Shown: positions 1 to 12,399 of the stretch, one piece after another
How positions within the stretch are numbered: the stretch's first letter is position 1
Layout: every line of letters begins with the position of its first letter
DNA from: Fallopia convolvulus
Lineage: Eukaryota; Streptophyta; Magnoliopsida; Caryophyllales; Polygonaceae
Length of the DNA: 64,000 nucleotides
Direction of reading: 5' to 3'
NCBI GenBank assembly: GCA_964016875.1
Contig: OZ024719.1
Span: 70,751,224 to 70,815,223 of the forward strand
Notes under the pieces: generated by a model
Database searches by the model: none
Told to the model about the DNA's origin: nothing
What the model saw: only the letters and a program-made list of their open reading frames with translations
Translations under genes and position numbers: made by a program

Positions 1-1730
1 TTATATTAAATTACTTATTTAATTATATTAATTTTCCAATTGTTTATTGCAAGTTTTGTTGTTTACTTATTTATATCAGGTTTTTTCTTATCACAAATGA
101 AAATTGTTGAAAATATTTTTGGTACACAAGAGAGTGAAACTCATATCCAACATTCCAACCTATTTCGTATCTCACGCAAGAAAATGAATGAGGATCGTTG
201 ATCTCAACCGACACCAAATGTTCAAAATTTTGATATCTTTACAAAATACTAATTTTGAAAGAGCATTTTGCATCTTAATAATAAATTAAATATGATATTT
301 ATTGAAATGTTTGTGATGTCAAAGTATACATGGATTAAAGGGGGAGACTATGACACTTTGTACAAGTACATGCAATGAAGCATATGCTAAACAAATAAAA
401 AAAAAACTATGCATCTTCATTAGTCAAAATTGCAACTAGACCGAAATTCGAAAACTATCCTTAGGGTTCGAGTTCCATGGTTCGACAGAACCTGAACTGA
501 CTGTTCCAGAACCATGACCATCTCTATCCTATATTATGTGGTAACTAGTTTTACCCGTCGTACCATGTACGACTACGATTCGATATTTTATAAACATTAT
601 AAATAAGATATTATTAAATAAATAAATAAAAATATAATATAAACTTTAATATATGTAATTTATTGCTCGTAGAATGTATATAATTTTTAAATCAAATGTT
701 ATATTTTTCATATTTTATTACTTTTCATGTACGCAAATTTAGAGTTTGTCAAGTATTTCAATATATCGATTAAATATTTTATTTTCTATTTTTATTAATT
801 TTAAAAATTATAAATATTTATCATTAATTTATTTTATAAAAAGAAAATCACTATATATCTATAAATAAATTCATCAAAATATATATGCTAAAATATTTAT
901 ATTTATTTTAAAATATTTTATCTTTAATTTAAAATACTTGTATAAGGAAGTTTTTAAAAAATATTGTTATACTAAATAGATATTTTTTTGATGTTAAAGA
1001 TAGATTTAAATAGTTAAAGAAGAATTTAATAGGAAAAAGTTAAAATATTTGGAATAAAAATTAATTTTGTAAATATGAGTTGGGGCCAGAATCGTTCTGG
1101 TGGCTCGAAAAGGGACAACTTTAATATATAGTTATAGATTTTATTTTATTTTTAAATAATATTATGTGGTAAAATTTAATGCATATATATAAGATACAAT
1201 ATAATATGAAATTTATGATGCAGTTAAATAATTAGTTACATTATAGTTTTGTAGAATTGTACGCTGACATGGTAAAATTTTGCAATTAATTGATTGTAAG
1301 TAGTATATACATTTTTGTACAATTATGCTGTAATTTTAAAGTGAATTTATGCAAAATACATGATAATTTTCAGTGCAAAGTATTGAATTCGCAAAGTGCA
1401 ATGTTAAATCCCAATCAAACAATCCAATATGATTTACTTGTTGGAGATCTATAACTATATTTTGATTATTTTTGTATATGTTATATTTTTAAATTTTTAG
1501 AAAGTTTTGTGTTAGTATAGAGGCAAAAAAATTGTTTTTAGAATGGTTCCTTAGGAAGTGGAATAAAGAAATAAGCAAGTAACAAAAAATATTATGGGAA
1601 ACATTTAGGGAACTATTACATAGATAACAGAATATTAATCATTAGGAAGCAAAGACGTACAAATAATAATTACATGGACACTATATTCTTGAAAGATTTT
1701 GAATGGTCAACTTGTTTTATTAATTGTTCT
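1..1730. other. AT-rich intergenic DNA, no gene seen
   Basis: No open frame with recognisable protein content and no splice-compatible exon set was found. The sequence is very AT-rich with scattered homopolymers. Short GGTTC/GAACC-rich patches near 465-525 and 1080-1110 resemble patches elsewhere in the window that belong to transposon relics, but they are too short to assign. Confidence 0.6.
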
Positions 1731-1734
1731 TTAG

Positions 1735-1835
1735 TTACAATCAGAAAGATTCGAACTTCTCTGTTCCTAAAATCACCAAACTTCTAGGCAACACTAACGA
1801 GTCTATCAACCAAGTTCATAAGCTAACAACTCAAT
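1735..1835 (-). repeat. Possible tRNA-derived SINE fragment
   Basis: Read on the minus strand, this stretch has a box-A-like element followed about 45 nt later by a box-B-like GTTCGAATC sequence, the spacing found in tRNA heads of SINEs. It cannot fold as a complete tRNA. No clear A-tail or target-site duplication was found, so this could be a chance match or an old fragment. Confidence 0.3.
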
Positions 1836-2029
1836 TAAAATAACTTAAACCAAAATTTTCCATTCGATCTCCGTCACAGTTCCATTTAGCTCCAGAACGC
1901 CTTCGTCGTCGAGATCAGACACTTGTCGTCGATGTCTTCTTCTTCCTTGGAATGCTCTTTGTGCTCTTAATTTATGATTTTTTTTATATTTGCTCAAGCA
2001 CACCAAAACCCTTGGTTATCACTACCTAT

Positions 2030-2420
2030 TTATAAAATTGGGTCCAATTCCAGTGGAACCACCTGGTTCAAAACTGTGGGGAACCGCCCGGTTCGAAACC
2101 GAGGGAAACCGCTCAGTTTTAAACCTGGGAGAACCGCCCGAAACCAGATATACAACTGCCAGTTCGGTTCCAACCACAGTTTTGGTCATGGTCCCCTCAC
2201 CCCACGAATCGAGGAACCGACGGTTCCAACTGGTTCTAAACAGGCGGTTTTAATCGAAACCATAGTTGCAGTTTGCCAACAAAACCTTCTATTGGCCAGA
2301 TTAACGAAAACTACGACCACGGTTTTTGTTATCTGGCTAACATAAACTTTATTTTTTATTTTTTAAAAAAATTTCCGTTTCCTAGGTCCTATGGAACCGG
2401 AACCGCCTATCTATTTACAG
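2030..2420. repeat. GGTTC/GAACC-rich low-complexity tract
   Basis: Many short GGTTC, GAACC and AACCGCC words alternate on both strands over about 390 bp. Similar proline-free word patterns occur inside the hAT-like element at 13713-14248 and near 37690-37800, so this is probably the interior of a decayed DNA transposon. The overlapping open frames here show no protein-like composition. Confidence 0.4.
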
Positions 2421-5400
2421 TGAATCAGTTTTGAGACTTGTCTTTGCAAAGAACACAATTACAATCCTATCATTTTCTCCTTGAGGTGCAAGACATGATT
2501 TTTAAAGACGTCTATACCCTTGTGCTCCGGATATGTTCATAGTTCAAGGATTGTACCCTTTAGTCCTTGACGCGCAAGACAATCTTGTTAGAGGGACAAT
2601 TCCTCCAAATTACACTAACAGTTCCCTTCTTAGTGTCGATGGTTCCCTAGCTTTTCAGTTCCTTTGAGTTTTTTTTTCTTTTATTTGCTTCCGTTTCAAA
2701 GAAATAATTTCATCACATTACACTGATACTTTCTTTCATAGTTCCTTTGAACTAGTTAGACTCACACTTCCTTTCACAATTCCTTTAAAATTTATTTGAG
2801 GGATAGTTGATGCGTTTCCGTCTAGGACCGCATCAACGACTTCTTTCATAAGTCGAGCTATTCAACATGTGAGCTCGGTCCAAGACCCGCCTACTACCAT
2901 GCTGTTAACATCTTTGGTCTAAGACAACATTTCAGGCCAATTGGAGGAGTCACAGATCGAGCCAAGACATTCCGCGTCGACGCTCGCTAGCACGGGCAAG
3001 CTTCAACATGACGCGCTCGCGTCATGCTGGGACGCGACCACGCCCCTCCGTGGAGAGACCACGTCTTGAGCCTTCTAGCCCGCGCCATCTCGACAGTAGC
3101 TTTTGTTGGTTGGGTGTGGGCGCGGGCTAGGGGCCTGGTGACGCGGCCGTGCACCTCCTGTGCCAGGCCACACCCCACTGGGCCAAGACGCCGACGGTTT
3201 CGAGTCTTTGGCTTAAGTCTCGGGTCTTCAGGTTTCCGTCTTATTTTTTCGCCGGTCTTTAATAGTCACTCTACTATATTTAGTATAATTTATAATTCCG
3301 CTATTTTTACTATAATAACGAGATGGGTTGAACTTGCATTTTCTGGCCTATTCTCGCTTAACTTTCTAGGGTTTAGAATTACAAGTTCTATTAATATGTC
3401 TAGAACACTCTTGTTTTTCTACGCTTGAATGAATTAAGAATTGCCTTTGTGAATCGAGTTTCTCTTCCTCAGGCCTTCGGGCATCAAATTCTTCTAAACT
3501 CTATCTTCCAATCGCCCTCAAATTCTAGGTTTCGCTCCTACGAGATCATCTTTGCACTCAAGACGTCGTTGACTTGCGCCCTTGCCGGATCAACATCGTA
3601 CCGTTCGATTTTCCGAATCAACTGTTGCACACGTCTCGCGCGCAACCTGCGCACCATCGGCCGAGCCTCATGCCGCCGTTCCTCCGTTGCGTCCGCGCCA
3701 TTCAAACCCTAGACCGAGGCGGGATTCCCAAATACGAGACGTCGATACTTTGTAGTGAGGCGAAATGCATCAATAGTTCCTTTGTGTCTTCCTTCTTTAG
3801 TTTGTTTCTCATGGAATCTTGAAATTAACTTCACAATTCCTGTCACTATTCCTTAGACCGTTCCACGATCGATCCCACCCTATTAAGGTCACAATCCCAC
3901 GATCGATCCCACCCTATTGGCAACCTGCAGAATATTTGTGACCCCCATGAATAGTTTCTGCCTTGGACACTATAGATTTGTGACCCCCTCGAATATTTTT
4001 TGCCTGCGGAATTAATATTGATTGGTTTCACATAGCTTGGAAACGTACAAGCAATTGGGTTATGGGTTCTAGTGTTCCACTTTCTAGTAGTTTGCTTTCA
4101 CGTTGCCTTTACAATTAAAAGAAAAGCGAAATTTATGAAACGAGGCAAACATCGAAGCCAACAAGTGGGTACGACAAAAAGTCTAATAATTATTAGCATT
4201 AATGCCGTTTTCATCTCGTATATATCTATCATCTCTCTAATTTCCAATCCCATATAAAAAAAGAAGAAGATTTTTTAAGGATAATCCTACTTACGTATTC
4301 TTGATTATTACTAGTAGAAAATGCAAATGTTTGAAGTTCATTTGCTACTTTCAAAAAGCCGAAGCACCATCCATTAATAAATCATTTGTAAGTGGAAGCA
4401 CGTCACTTTAATAATCAATGAACAATAGTAGTACTAGGCACCAAATCATACGGCAAACGACGGTACGTACGTACGTAGTTTAATATGAGAATCAACCAAT
4501 CAAAAAAAATTATACAAGCCTTATCTACGGTTTCTTAAAGGATAAGGCCGTACGTTATAGAAACCCATGATAGAATTAACTACTTTTAAGGAAAAAAAAC
4601 TTATACGCGATAAGATTATTAGGATCGGAATTTTAGGATTGGATTATTAAAAGTCTTTTGGATCGAATTGTAAGATCGAATTCTTTAATCGTCTTGCATT
4701 ATAATTAGAAATATACAATTAAATAGGTTATATATTTTGTTATATGAAGTAATAAAATGATAAACATTATTAATTTAATTGTTAAAAATGTTGTAGGATG
4801 AACTAGTCAACTATTATAATACAAATGAGACGTTAACCTTGAAACTATTAATAATATATAATTATAATTGTCATTTTATAAAATCGTAAGAATTATTTGT
4901 ATGATCATTAGAATTGTTTATATGTAAAATTGAAATTGGATCGAGATTGTAGTTAAAACTACTTAAGATTTTACTTAAGATCGTAAATTATTTTACGTGT
5001 TATATATGAATTGCAGAATCATAAAATCATATCGGAATTCTAATAATTTTGTAGTACGTATTAATTAAACTTATATGCTTGAATCAAAATTCCTCATCGA
5101 CCGAAAATTAATCAATACACACAGCTTAGAGATCGATGGAATTTGGAAATGATGAGTAATTGATAGGTAGATTATTTTTGTCGTCTTTAATTTATTGACG
5201 TCGATCTCTCGATCTATATAAAGATAAATATATGGTCCCGTTTCTATTTAATTTTTTTTACAAAAATTAAGGATGGACCAAATATATATGGGCCATTATG
5301 TCTGTGGTTTAGGCTACATAGACCGTGTAGTTTCTCTGTCTTTCCATCTCCATGTATTGATTTCTCATTGTTTGCAAGCAATTATTCCAAAATGGCACCC

Positions 5401-6900
5401 ACCCAAAATCCATCTCTCTTCATATCACAGCTAGCTAGCTTATGCTAACCATTTTATTAATTTCATCTGGTCCTAACTTGTAACCCAACTTGCACTCTAA
5501 TACAATGACTCCTCAATTTAATGCTTTTGATTTTGAGTGACCCATCTTTTTATTTATCTTTCTTTTCTCTGAAAATTAATAAATTCATGTTGATACTAAA
5601 GCTTAAGGATAGTAAGTTCTAATGAATATGAATATGAATATGAATATGCATGTGTTACACCATGAATTACAGACGAGTAGTTGTATTCATGAATAGTACA
5701 AGTCCTTATGTCCAATGTCCAAACTCCAAAAGTGGTAGGGGCCTGTCCTATCAACGACCCAACTTTATGTATTGAATCCTTTTTTTAATTCAGATTGAGC
5801 AATATCATCACACTTAAATTGACAATTTTGCATTTGTCAATGAATATGCATGTCATAGTATATATATTATGAGGAATTTCAGTACTTCTTAATGACGGAT
5901 AATGATTTTCACGAGGAATTTCATCATCAAAACCCTAGTCGATCAAAATATATATGGACAAGTATGTTCATAATCATCGATAGACGCCATTAATATGCAA
6001 TTCATATTGATGTATATGCTTGACCTGCCTAGATGGTTTGATATGTTTGTCTTAATAACGTCATTATAGTGGCTAGGCTAACTAATAGGCAAGATTAGAA
6101 ATCGGCCATTTTAAATGTACGTTTAATGGCAATGGGGTGGGATCGGAGTTGTTTGAAACGGAAAAAAGTTGTGTATGTCTTCATGCATGCATGAAACTGA
6201 CTATGTGCTAGGGCTAGATCAAATGAATCCATGCACACGAGGACACTTTGCTAAAGTTAATTTACACATTAAATGATATATATATGTAGAGGCTTGTGAA
6301 CGATATGTCAACATAATTCGTTTGGCGTATCAAAATTTATGGTATGTAAGGTAGACCCCTCCCCACATGGCTAAGCTTAGCTATACGATTGCAATTCCAA
6401 CTCATTTTCTCTAGCTACCAAGCTAGCTAATTGGAGCCATCTATGTTGAAACACATATGCCCAACATAAACGGCCCCATCTAATGTGTATGTATGTTCTA
6501 GAGTTATAAATGCACATACTTTGTATAGCTAGCTATATTTGTACGAACCTAGCTAATTAATTAATTAATATATTGTTAAAGTTCGGTGGACCAATATTAA
6601 TAAAATGGGTATTTGTTTGTACGCATGTGCATCATAGCCCAACAATGAAGCCCTATGATTGAAGTTCCATTTTAAAACTAATTGACAATAGAAAGAGTAT
6701 TGTTAGGAAATTGATTGTTCCGTCCTTAGGTTTTGACGATAAAAAACCTCTTGGATTTTATAGTTTGCATTTGAAGATATTTTAGGTGTTTTACTAAAAG
6801 AGAAGAACGCATGGAAGAATCGCTAAGCCTTAATGCAGCCCCTACCAAACTTTTTAAGAAAATGAAAGTAAGTGTGCGACTCTGTATGAGGTTTAAGCTT
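2420..6900. other. Intergenic, GC-richer block at 2800-4050
   Basis: The part from about 2800 to 4050 is clearly more GC-rich than its surroundings and contains open frames up to 134 codons, but none resembles a known protein. A 34-bp tandem duplication with the core CCACGATCGATCCCACCC starts at 3863 and 3897, followed by a second partial duplication around 3940-4000. The block may be a worn LTR-element leader, but no LTR pair or polyprotein was found. From 4050 to 6900 I see only AT-rich DNA, a short GAATAT microsatellite at about 5625-5648, and a TATA-like box at 5212-5222 with no gene behind it. Confidence 0.5.
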
Positions 6901-6933
6901 ATAAGTAGTAAAGCTAAGTCTATGTTCGTTGAT

Positions 6934-6976
6934 GATCGAGCTTATAAGTAGTAAAGCTAAGTCTAAGTCTATGTTC
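6934..6976 (+). repeat. 43-bp filler copied from flank at LINE 5' junction
   Basis: Just after the 5' TSD, about 40 bp of the upstream flank (the AGCTTATAAGTAGTAAAGC stretch from 6897) is repeated with a small internal duplication of CTAAGT before element homology begins. It looks like template switching or microhomology repair at the 5' end of the LINE insertion. Confidence 0.75.
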
Positions 6977-6983
6977 TTGAATT

Positions 6984-9900
6984 GAAGCGGAGGGTTATGT
7001 TGGTGGCATTTGGCTGTTTTGGAAAGATGATCGAGCTTAGCTTAATGTCAATACTGATAACAGAAACTTCATTCAGGCATCTTTTGCTATGTTGGGTTCT
7101 CAAGTTCACCTCTTTTTTGTGTATGGTCCACCGACTGTTAGTAGAAGGGTCCCTTTTTGGAAAGATTTGAAAAGGGCTATCAGAAGAGTCTCCGACCCGA
7201 TTATCATTGGCGGAGATTTTAATTGCATTATGTTTACTCATGAGCAGAATGGGGGTGCGGGGAATCTCCATGCTGATTCTAATGTTTTTAATGAATGGTG
7301 CAACGGTTTGAATCTTGTTGATCTTGAATTTACGGGCCCAAAATTCACCTGGAGCCGTAGACTCTCCCCCACCTCAGTTGTTTATAAGGGACTCGATAGA
7401 GTGTTCATGAATATGGAGGGTCGTGTTCTTTGGCCGGAAGCTCGAGTGAGGCACTTACCGAAGTTCTCTTCCGACCATAGTCCTCTTCTATTGTCGCTTG
7501 AACCGGAGATCTCGTTGAATAAAAAAAGGAGGTCGTTCCGGTTTGAGGCGGCGTGGTTATCTCACCCGGGCTTCAATGACCACATTAAACAAAGGTGGTG
7601 TTGAGATATTGATACTCCAAGCGCTTTGACTGCTTTGAAGGGTGATCTTTTGACTTGGAACAAGAAAGTCTTTGGTAATATTCATTATCGAAAGAAAACA
7701 CTTATTGATAAGCTCGGGCACGTCCAAGAGATGTTGGGCCGGAACCAATCCCCAGGGCTGATCAATTTGGAAGCCGATATTCAGAAGGATCTTGATCTTG
7801 TGATGCATCAAGAGGAAGTATTTTGGTTCCAAAAATCTATGGAACTTTGGTTGAGTTGTGGAGACAAGAATACTTCCTTTTTTCATAACTCAACTATTAT
7901 TCGGAGGAAACATAATCGAATAGAAGGACTCAAAGCTGATAATGGAAGATGGATCGAGAATAAAGAGGAGCTCGAGAGTTTGGCCACTGATTTTTTCAGA
8001 AATTTGTACAGCCGTGATGTTTCTCATGTTGATGGCGTCCTAGACTGTTATGTGGGCTTCCCCTGTTTCAAAGATGAGTGGTGTAGATAGTTGGAGGCTC
8101 CAGTTTCAGCGGATGAAGTGTGGAAATCAGTCAAGTGCATGGGCTCCCTTAAATCACCTGGAATTGATGGTTTTCAGGCTGGTTTTTTCAGCAATGTTGG
8201 GAGACGGTTGGAAGCTCCGTCAATGCTTTTGTTCGGGATTTTTTCCGTACAGGTATCCTTCCGGATGGTGTGAATGACACATTGATTGTTCTTTTGGCTA
8301 AGGTGGCTAAACCCGAGTATATCACCCAGTTTAGGCCAATAAGTTTGTGCAATGTCATCTACAAAATCATTACGAAGGTTCTCGCCAACCGTATTCAGCC
8401 TTTACTGTCGGATATTGTTGACCCAACTCAGGGTAGTTTTATACCCGTAAGATTGATTTCGGATAATATTATTGTTGCACAAGAGGTTGTTCATTCTATG
8501 CGTAAGAAGAAGGGGGCGAAGGGATGGATGATTCTCAAACTCGATCTTGAAAAAGCATACGACAGGCTTAATTGGGATTTTGTGGAGTCTACTTTGAGAG
8601 TCCTTGGAGCACCGGATTGTTGGATAAAATGGGTGATGGCTTGTATCTCGTCTCCGCGTATGCAAATTCTTTGGAATGGCGAAGTTTCCGCTCAATTCTC
8701 CGCTTCTAGAGGCGTGCGACAAGGGGACCCGATTTCGCCCTACATTTTCATCCTCTGTATTGAGCGTCTTAGTCATGTTATTATTGAGGCGGTTGTATCC
8801 GGATCTTGGAAACCGATCAAGCTGACAAGAAGTGGCCCTTCCCTTTCCCATATCTTTTTTGCCGACGACATCATGTTGTTTGCGGAAGCCTCCGTTGAGC
8901 AGGTTTGTGTCATCAGGAAGTGTCTTGACATTTTTTGTACCGCCTCTGGCCAGAAAATTAGTGCTAGCAAGTCCAAGATTTTCGTCTCCCCAAATGTTAG
9001 TCCAAGTTTGAAGAAGGAACTCGAAGAGGTTAGCGGTTTCTCGGTCACAAATAATTTGGGGAACTATATTGGAATGCCCATTCTTCACAAGCGGGTTAAT
9101 AAACATACCTTTGCTTCTTTGTTGGATAAATTCCATACCAAACTCAATGGATGGAAGAAGAACTCTTTGAGTTTAGCGGGAAGAGTTACTTTGGTCAAGT
9201 CGGTATTATCTTCCCTGCCGGTGTACTCCATGTCTACGACCTTAATTCCGGACAGCTTATGCTCAAAAATTGATAAGTTAAGCAAGGGTTTTGTGTGGGG
9301 CAGCACGAGTTCTAAGAGGAAAATGCACAAAGTGGCTTGGACCGAGATTACTAAACCTAAGATCAATGGAGGTCTTGGCATTAAAACAATGAAAGAGATG
9401 AACGTTGCCCTTCAAGGAAAACTCGGCTGGCGCTTTGTGATGGAAGATGGCTCTCTTTGGACTTCTGTTCTTAAGCATAAGTATGTCGACACGGCGCTTG
9501 GTGGATCGTCTACGGCTTCTCACTTTTGGAAAGGTATTAAGACAGGGGTTTCGGAAGTGGTTGTTAAGGGTTCTAAATGGCTCCTTCGCAACGGGAGATC
9601 CATTCGTTTTTGGTGCGACATCTGGCTTACGGACGTCCCTCTTGCTAATCTGGCGATTCAACCCATTGATAGTTTTGATCTTAAAAATGTGGTGTCGGAC
9701 TACTGGATTGTTGATGTGGGTTGGGAGTTGGGACTGGACTCGGTTGTCGATGAGTCTTCCACCAACGATCCTGTTGAAGCTCTCAGCAACGTCTATTTTC
9801 CATGACCAGTTGCAGCTGGAAGATGAGCTCTGTTGGAGGTTTGCACAAGATGGAAACTTTACTGTTGCGTTTGGTTATAATCTAATTCAAGGGAATTTTG

Positions 9901-10922
9901 ATAGAAAAGAAGTGGACTTGAGTTTCTACACCAAAATCTGGAAGCTGAGAGTTCCCGAAAGAGTGTGTTGCTTTGTTTGGTTGGCTAGCAAGGGCGGCGT
10001 TTTGTCGAACACCGAGCGGAAAAGACGTCATATTAGCATGAATGCCCGATGTGTGCTGTGTGGTGCTGAAGAGGAAGATTATGAACACCTCTTTAGGGAT
10101 TGTCCTGGGGTAAGTAATATTTGGAACTCTTTATATGCTACTGATGTGTGTGTGACGTTTTTTCAGGAGGCTTTTGCTAGCTGGATTCGATCGAACATAC
10201 TGTCAACAAAAAAGCTGGAGACGGGGGACTGGAATTCGGTATTTGCAATGGCTATATGGTGGATATGGAAGTGGAGGTGTGCTCTGGTTTTTGGAGAAGA
10301 AATTCAGGTGCTGGACAAACACAAGTTTATTTTGGACAGAGCTTTGGAAGCGCAGGTAATGGAAGGTAATATCTCCCCTTCAAAGTCAATTCAAAATAAA
10401 TGTGTGCAGGAGATTAGTTGGGCCAAACCGGATATTGGTTGGATCAAAATTAATATGGATGGGGCGGTTCGAGATGGGCTTGCAACAGTGGGAGGGTTGA
10501 TACGGGATTGCGATGGGAAGTGGGTCCGGGGTTTCGTTCACAATATTGGGGCATGTTCGGTTCTAATGGCGGAGCTTTGGGGCGTTCTTGATGGTCTCCA
10601 AATGGCTTGGGACGGTGGACACCGGCATGTTATACTCGAAGCGGACTCTCAACTCGTCATTCAATTGTTGGACAAGAATATGAAGAAGAGTCACCCTCTT
10701 TTTAGCGTGGTTAAACAATGCCAAGGCTTTATTAGTAGGAATTGGTCTATCCGATTCCGTCATGTGTATCGCGAGGCGAATTCCGTTGCGGATCGCCTTG
10801 CTTTTCTTGCTTTTAACTTTTCTATTGGTTTTCATGTATTGCTTGCCCCGTCGGAGGGGATTAAACTTTTTCTGCTTGATGATGTTAGGGGTCGGGCTAT
10901 CCCCCGTTTGCTGACTACTTAG
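6984..10922 (+). pseudogene. LINE ORF2 remnant: endonuclease, RT, zf-RVT, RNase H
   Basis: Decayed ORF2 of LINE copy 1. In order, it has the C-terminal part of the APE-type endonuclease (GGDFN near 7210 and SDHSP near 7475), a linker, reverse transcriptase (SPGID near 8157, FADD at 8858-8869), a zf-RVT zinc-binding segment near 9940-10110, and a C-terminal RNase H domain ending at 10922. Three in-frame stops are visible at 7038-7040 (TAG), 7602-7604 (TGA) and 8088-8090 (TAG). There is an apparent one-base loss near 8190-8200 and an apparent one-base gain near 9720, both inferred by comparing frames with copy 2. The gene cannot make a functional protein as it stands. The C-terminal RNase H is a feature of many plant L1-clade elements. 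Confidence 0.92.
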
Positions 10923-10962
10923 CCCATTTTTCTTATATTAATAAAACTCCCCTAGAGGGAAC

Positions 10963-10980
10963 GGAGAGTACCGCCTCTCC
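10963..10980 (+). other. 3'-terminal hairpin of the LINE family
   Basis: Inverted repeat GGAGAG-TACCGC-CTCTCC, 14 bases before the A-tail. The same hairpin is at 55792-55809 in copy 2, and a variant is at 14502-14519 in the micro-copy. Conserved 3' stem-loops in stringent-type LINEs are recognised by the element's own reverse transcriptase; that role is inferred here. Confidence 0.7.
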
Positions 10981-11012
10981 TTCAACCAAAAAAAAAGTCT
11001 ATGTTCGTTGAT

Positions 11013-11506
11013 TGCAAGGAACAATTAATGCAAAGATCTAGGTGATTTACTACACAAGTTAATTCACATATTCATGCATAGAGAGAGAACTCTAGGAATT
11101 GTCAGTGCGATTTAGAGTTTGGAGAAAAAGAACACGAGGATCTTGAGGAGTTGTGTACGGATCAATTTTGTGGGTAGAGTTCATTGGTCCTAGTTAGAAA
11201 GATCATTCGACGCTGATGAGTTAAGGAACGTAATAGGAACTGAGTGATCCTAGGTACGCAAAGTCCTTGATTGTGTTTGTAAGATCGACTTGTCTGATAA
11301 AGATAGTAAATTTGATTTGAAAACACTTGTCTCGGTTACTTGCATTCTAAGTTTAATTAAATTTTCCTGCCCAATTCACTGATCCCTCATGATGAATGTC
11401 TGTATTCTAACACATACGATCCAACAAGTAGCCTAAAGACTAATATACTACGCAAGTTTCATCAAACGTTAGATGTGATCGAAAAGCCCTATTTCCACAA
11501 TTTATA
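11013..11506. other. Intergenic between two LINE remnants
   Basis: No gene or clear repeat seen. The first bases are the original flank of the LINE target site, continuing directly from the sequence before 6933. Confidence 0.5.
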
Positions 11507-12390
11507 TATACAACAACAACAATTACCCAGTGCGGCTCCCCTTTCGGTGGGAAATCTGGGGGGTCAAAATGGGGGCACCCTTGGCTTAATGCAAGGGGGT
11601 GCGACTAACAGACCCGACAGGACCACAAACGGAAAGAGAAAACAGAAAAAGCAAAAACGAAGGCCGAAGCCAAAACAAAGAGCTTAGGAGTGACAAGAAA
11701 AAAAACTAAAACCAACAAACAAGACAGCGAAGTCTCAAGGCCCCCATAGACCGATCTGCTGTAATGTCTAGCTGTCCACAACTCGAATACTCTCTCTCCA
11801 GCTAACTCTACAAACTGCCAAATCTGTCAAAATCCTCAAGGGCTGACATCTTCCCTACTATCCTTCCAACATTTTCTCGGTCTTCATGTACCTCTACGTA
11901 CTTCTCTAAGGACTAGTCTCTCACATCTGTGTATTGGCTCCCTAGGGTCGCGCCTCTGAACATGTCCAAACCAGCGTAGTCTTGATTCTCGTAGCTTATC
12001 CCCTATACTGGCCACCCCCACTCTGCTTCTGATCACTTCATTTCTGATGTTGTCCATTAACGTGTGCCAACTCATCCACCTTAACATTCTCATCTCTGCT
12101 ACCATTAGTCTCTGTTCTTGTACTTTCGTTGTGGGCCAACACTCTGCCCCATAGAGAATGGCCGGTCTAATCACTGTTATGTAAAACTTTCACTTTAGCT
12201 TAAGCGGTACCTTCTTGTCGCACAGAACCCCCGACGCCGCCCTCCACTTCTGCCACCCTCTTTGGATCCGATGTGTAATGTCCTCATCTATGCCTCCATC
12301 CCTCTGTAAAACTGACCTCAGATACCTGAAACTCTCCTTCCTCGTTATGACTTCCCCTCCTAAAACAAGTTTCATATATCGTCTCTTCTA
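11507..12390 (-). mobile_element. RTE-type LINE 3' remnant
   Basis: On the minus strand this is the 3' part of an RTE-clade LINE: the end of the reverse transcriptase coding region, a short 3' UTR, and a terminal TTG-rich simple repeat (CAACAACAACAATT on the plus strand at about 11512-11524). RTE elements typically end in a short tandem repeat rather than poly(A). The 5' part is missing. No target-site duplication could be identified. Confidence 0.8.
11884..12375 (-). pseudogene. RTE reverse transcriptase C-terminal fragment
   Basis: One reading frame on the minus strand carries signatures of the plant RTE C-terminal region: a FRYLRSVLQRDGGIDEDI segment, a HRIQ..W.KWR..SGVLCDKK segment, then RPAILYGAECW, AEMRMLRWM and SRLRWFGHVQRR. 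A TGA at 12190-12192 interrupts the frame between the two halves. The catalytic palm motifs lie upstream and are absent. It is a non-functional relic of a family distinct from LINE copies 1 and 2. Confidence 0.85.
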
Positions 12391-12399
12391 CCATTAGGT

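Larger units (their letters stand above)
6916..11012 (+). mobile_element. 5'-truncated LINE (L1-type, copy 1) with 18-bp TSD
   Basis: A non-LTR retrotransposon copy. The 18-nt sequence AAGTCTATGTTCGTTGAT occurs at 6916-6933 and again at 10995-11012, immediately after an A-run. This is the target-site duplication expected from target-primed reverse transcription. Homology to the element starts near 6977 inside the endonuclease domain, so ORF1 and the start of ORF2 are missing. The 3' end carries a short UTR, a GGAGAG/CTCTCC hairpin at 10963-10980 and a poly(A) tail. Between the 5' TSD and the element lies an extra 43-bp copy of the upstream flank. Copy 2 of the same family is at 52730-55828 and a micro-copy is at 14480-14531. 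Confidence 0.93.

Noticed and set aside
1974..2345. Overlapping frames of 123 and 87 codons
   Set aside because: They arise from the GGTTC/GAACC-rich tract and do not look like a conserved protein.
3024..3822. Open frames of 134, 95 and 82 codons
   Set aside because: No recognisable protein content, mutual overlap, and unusual composition; likely chance frames in a GC-richer repeat.
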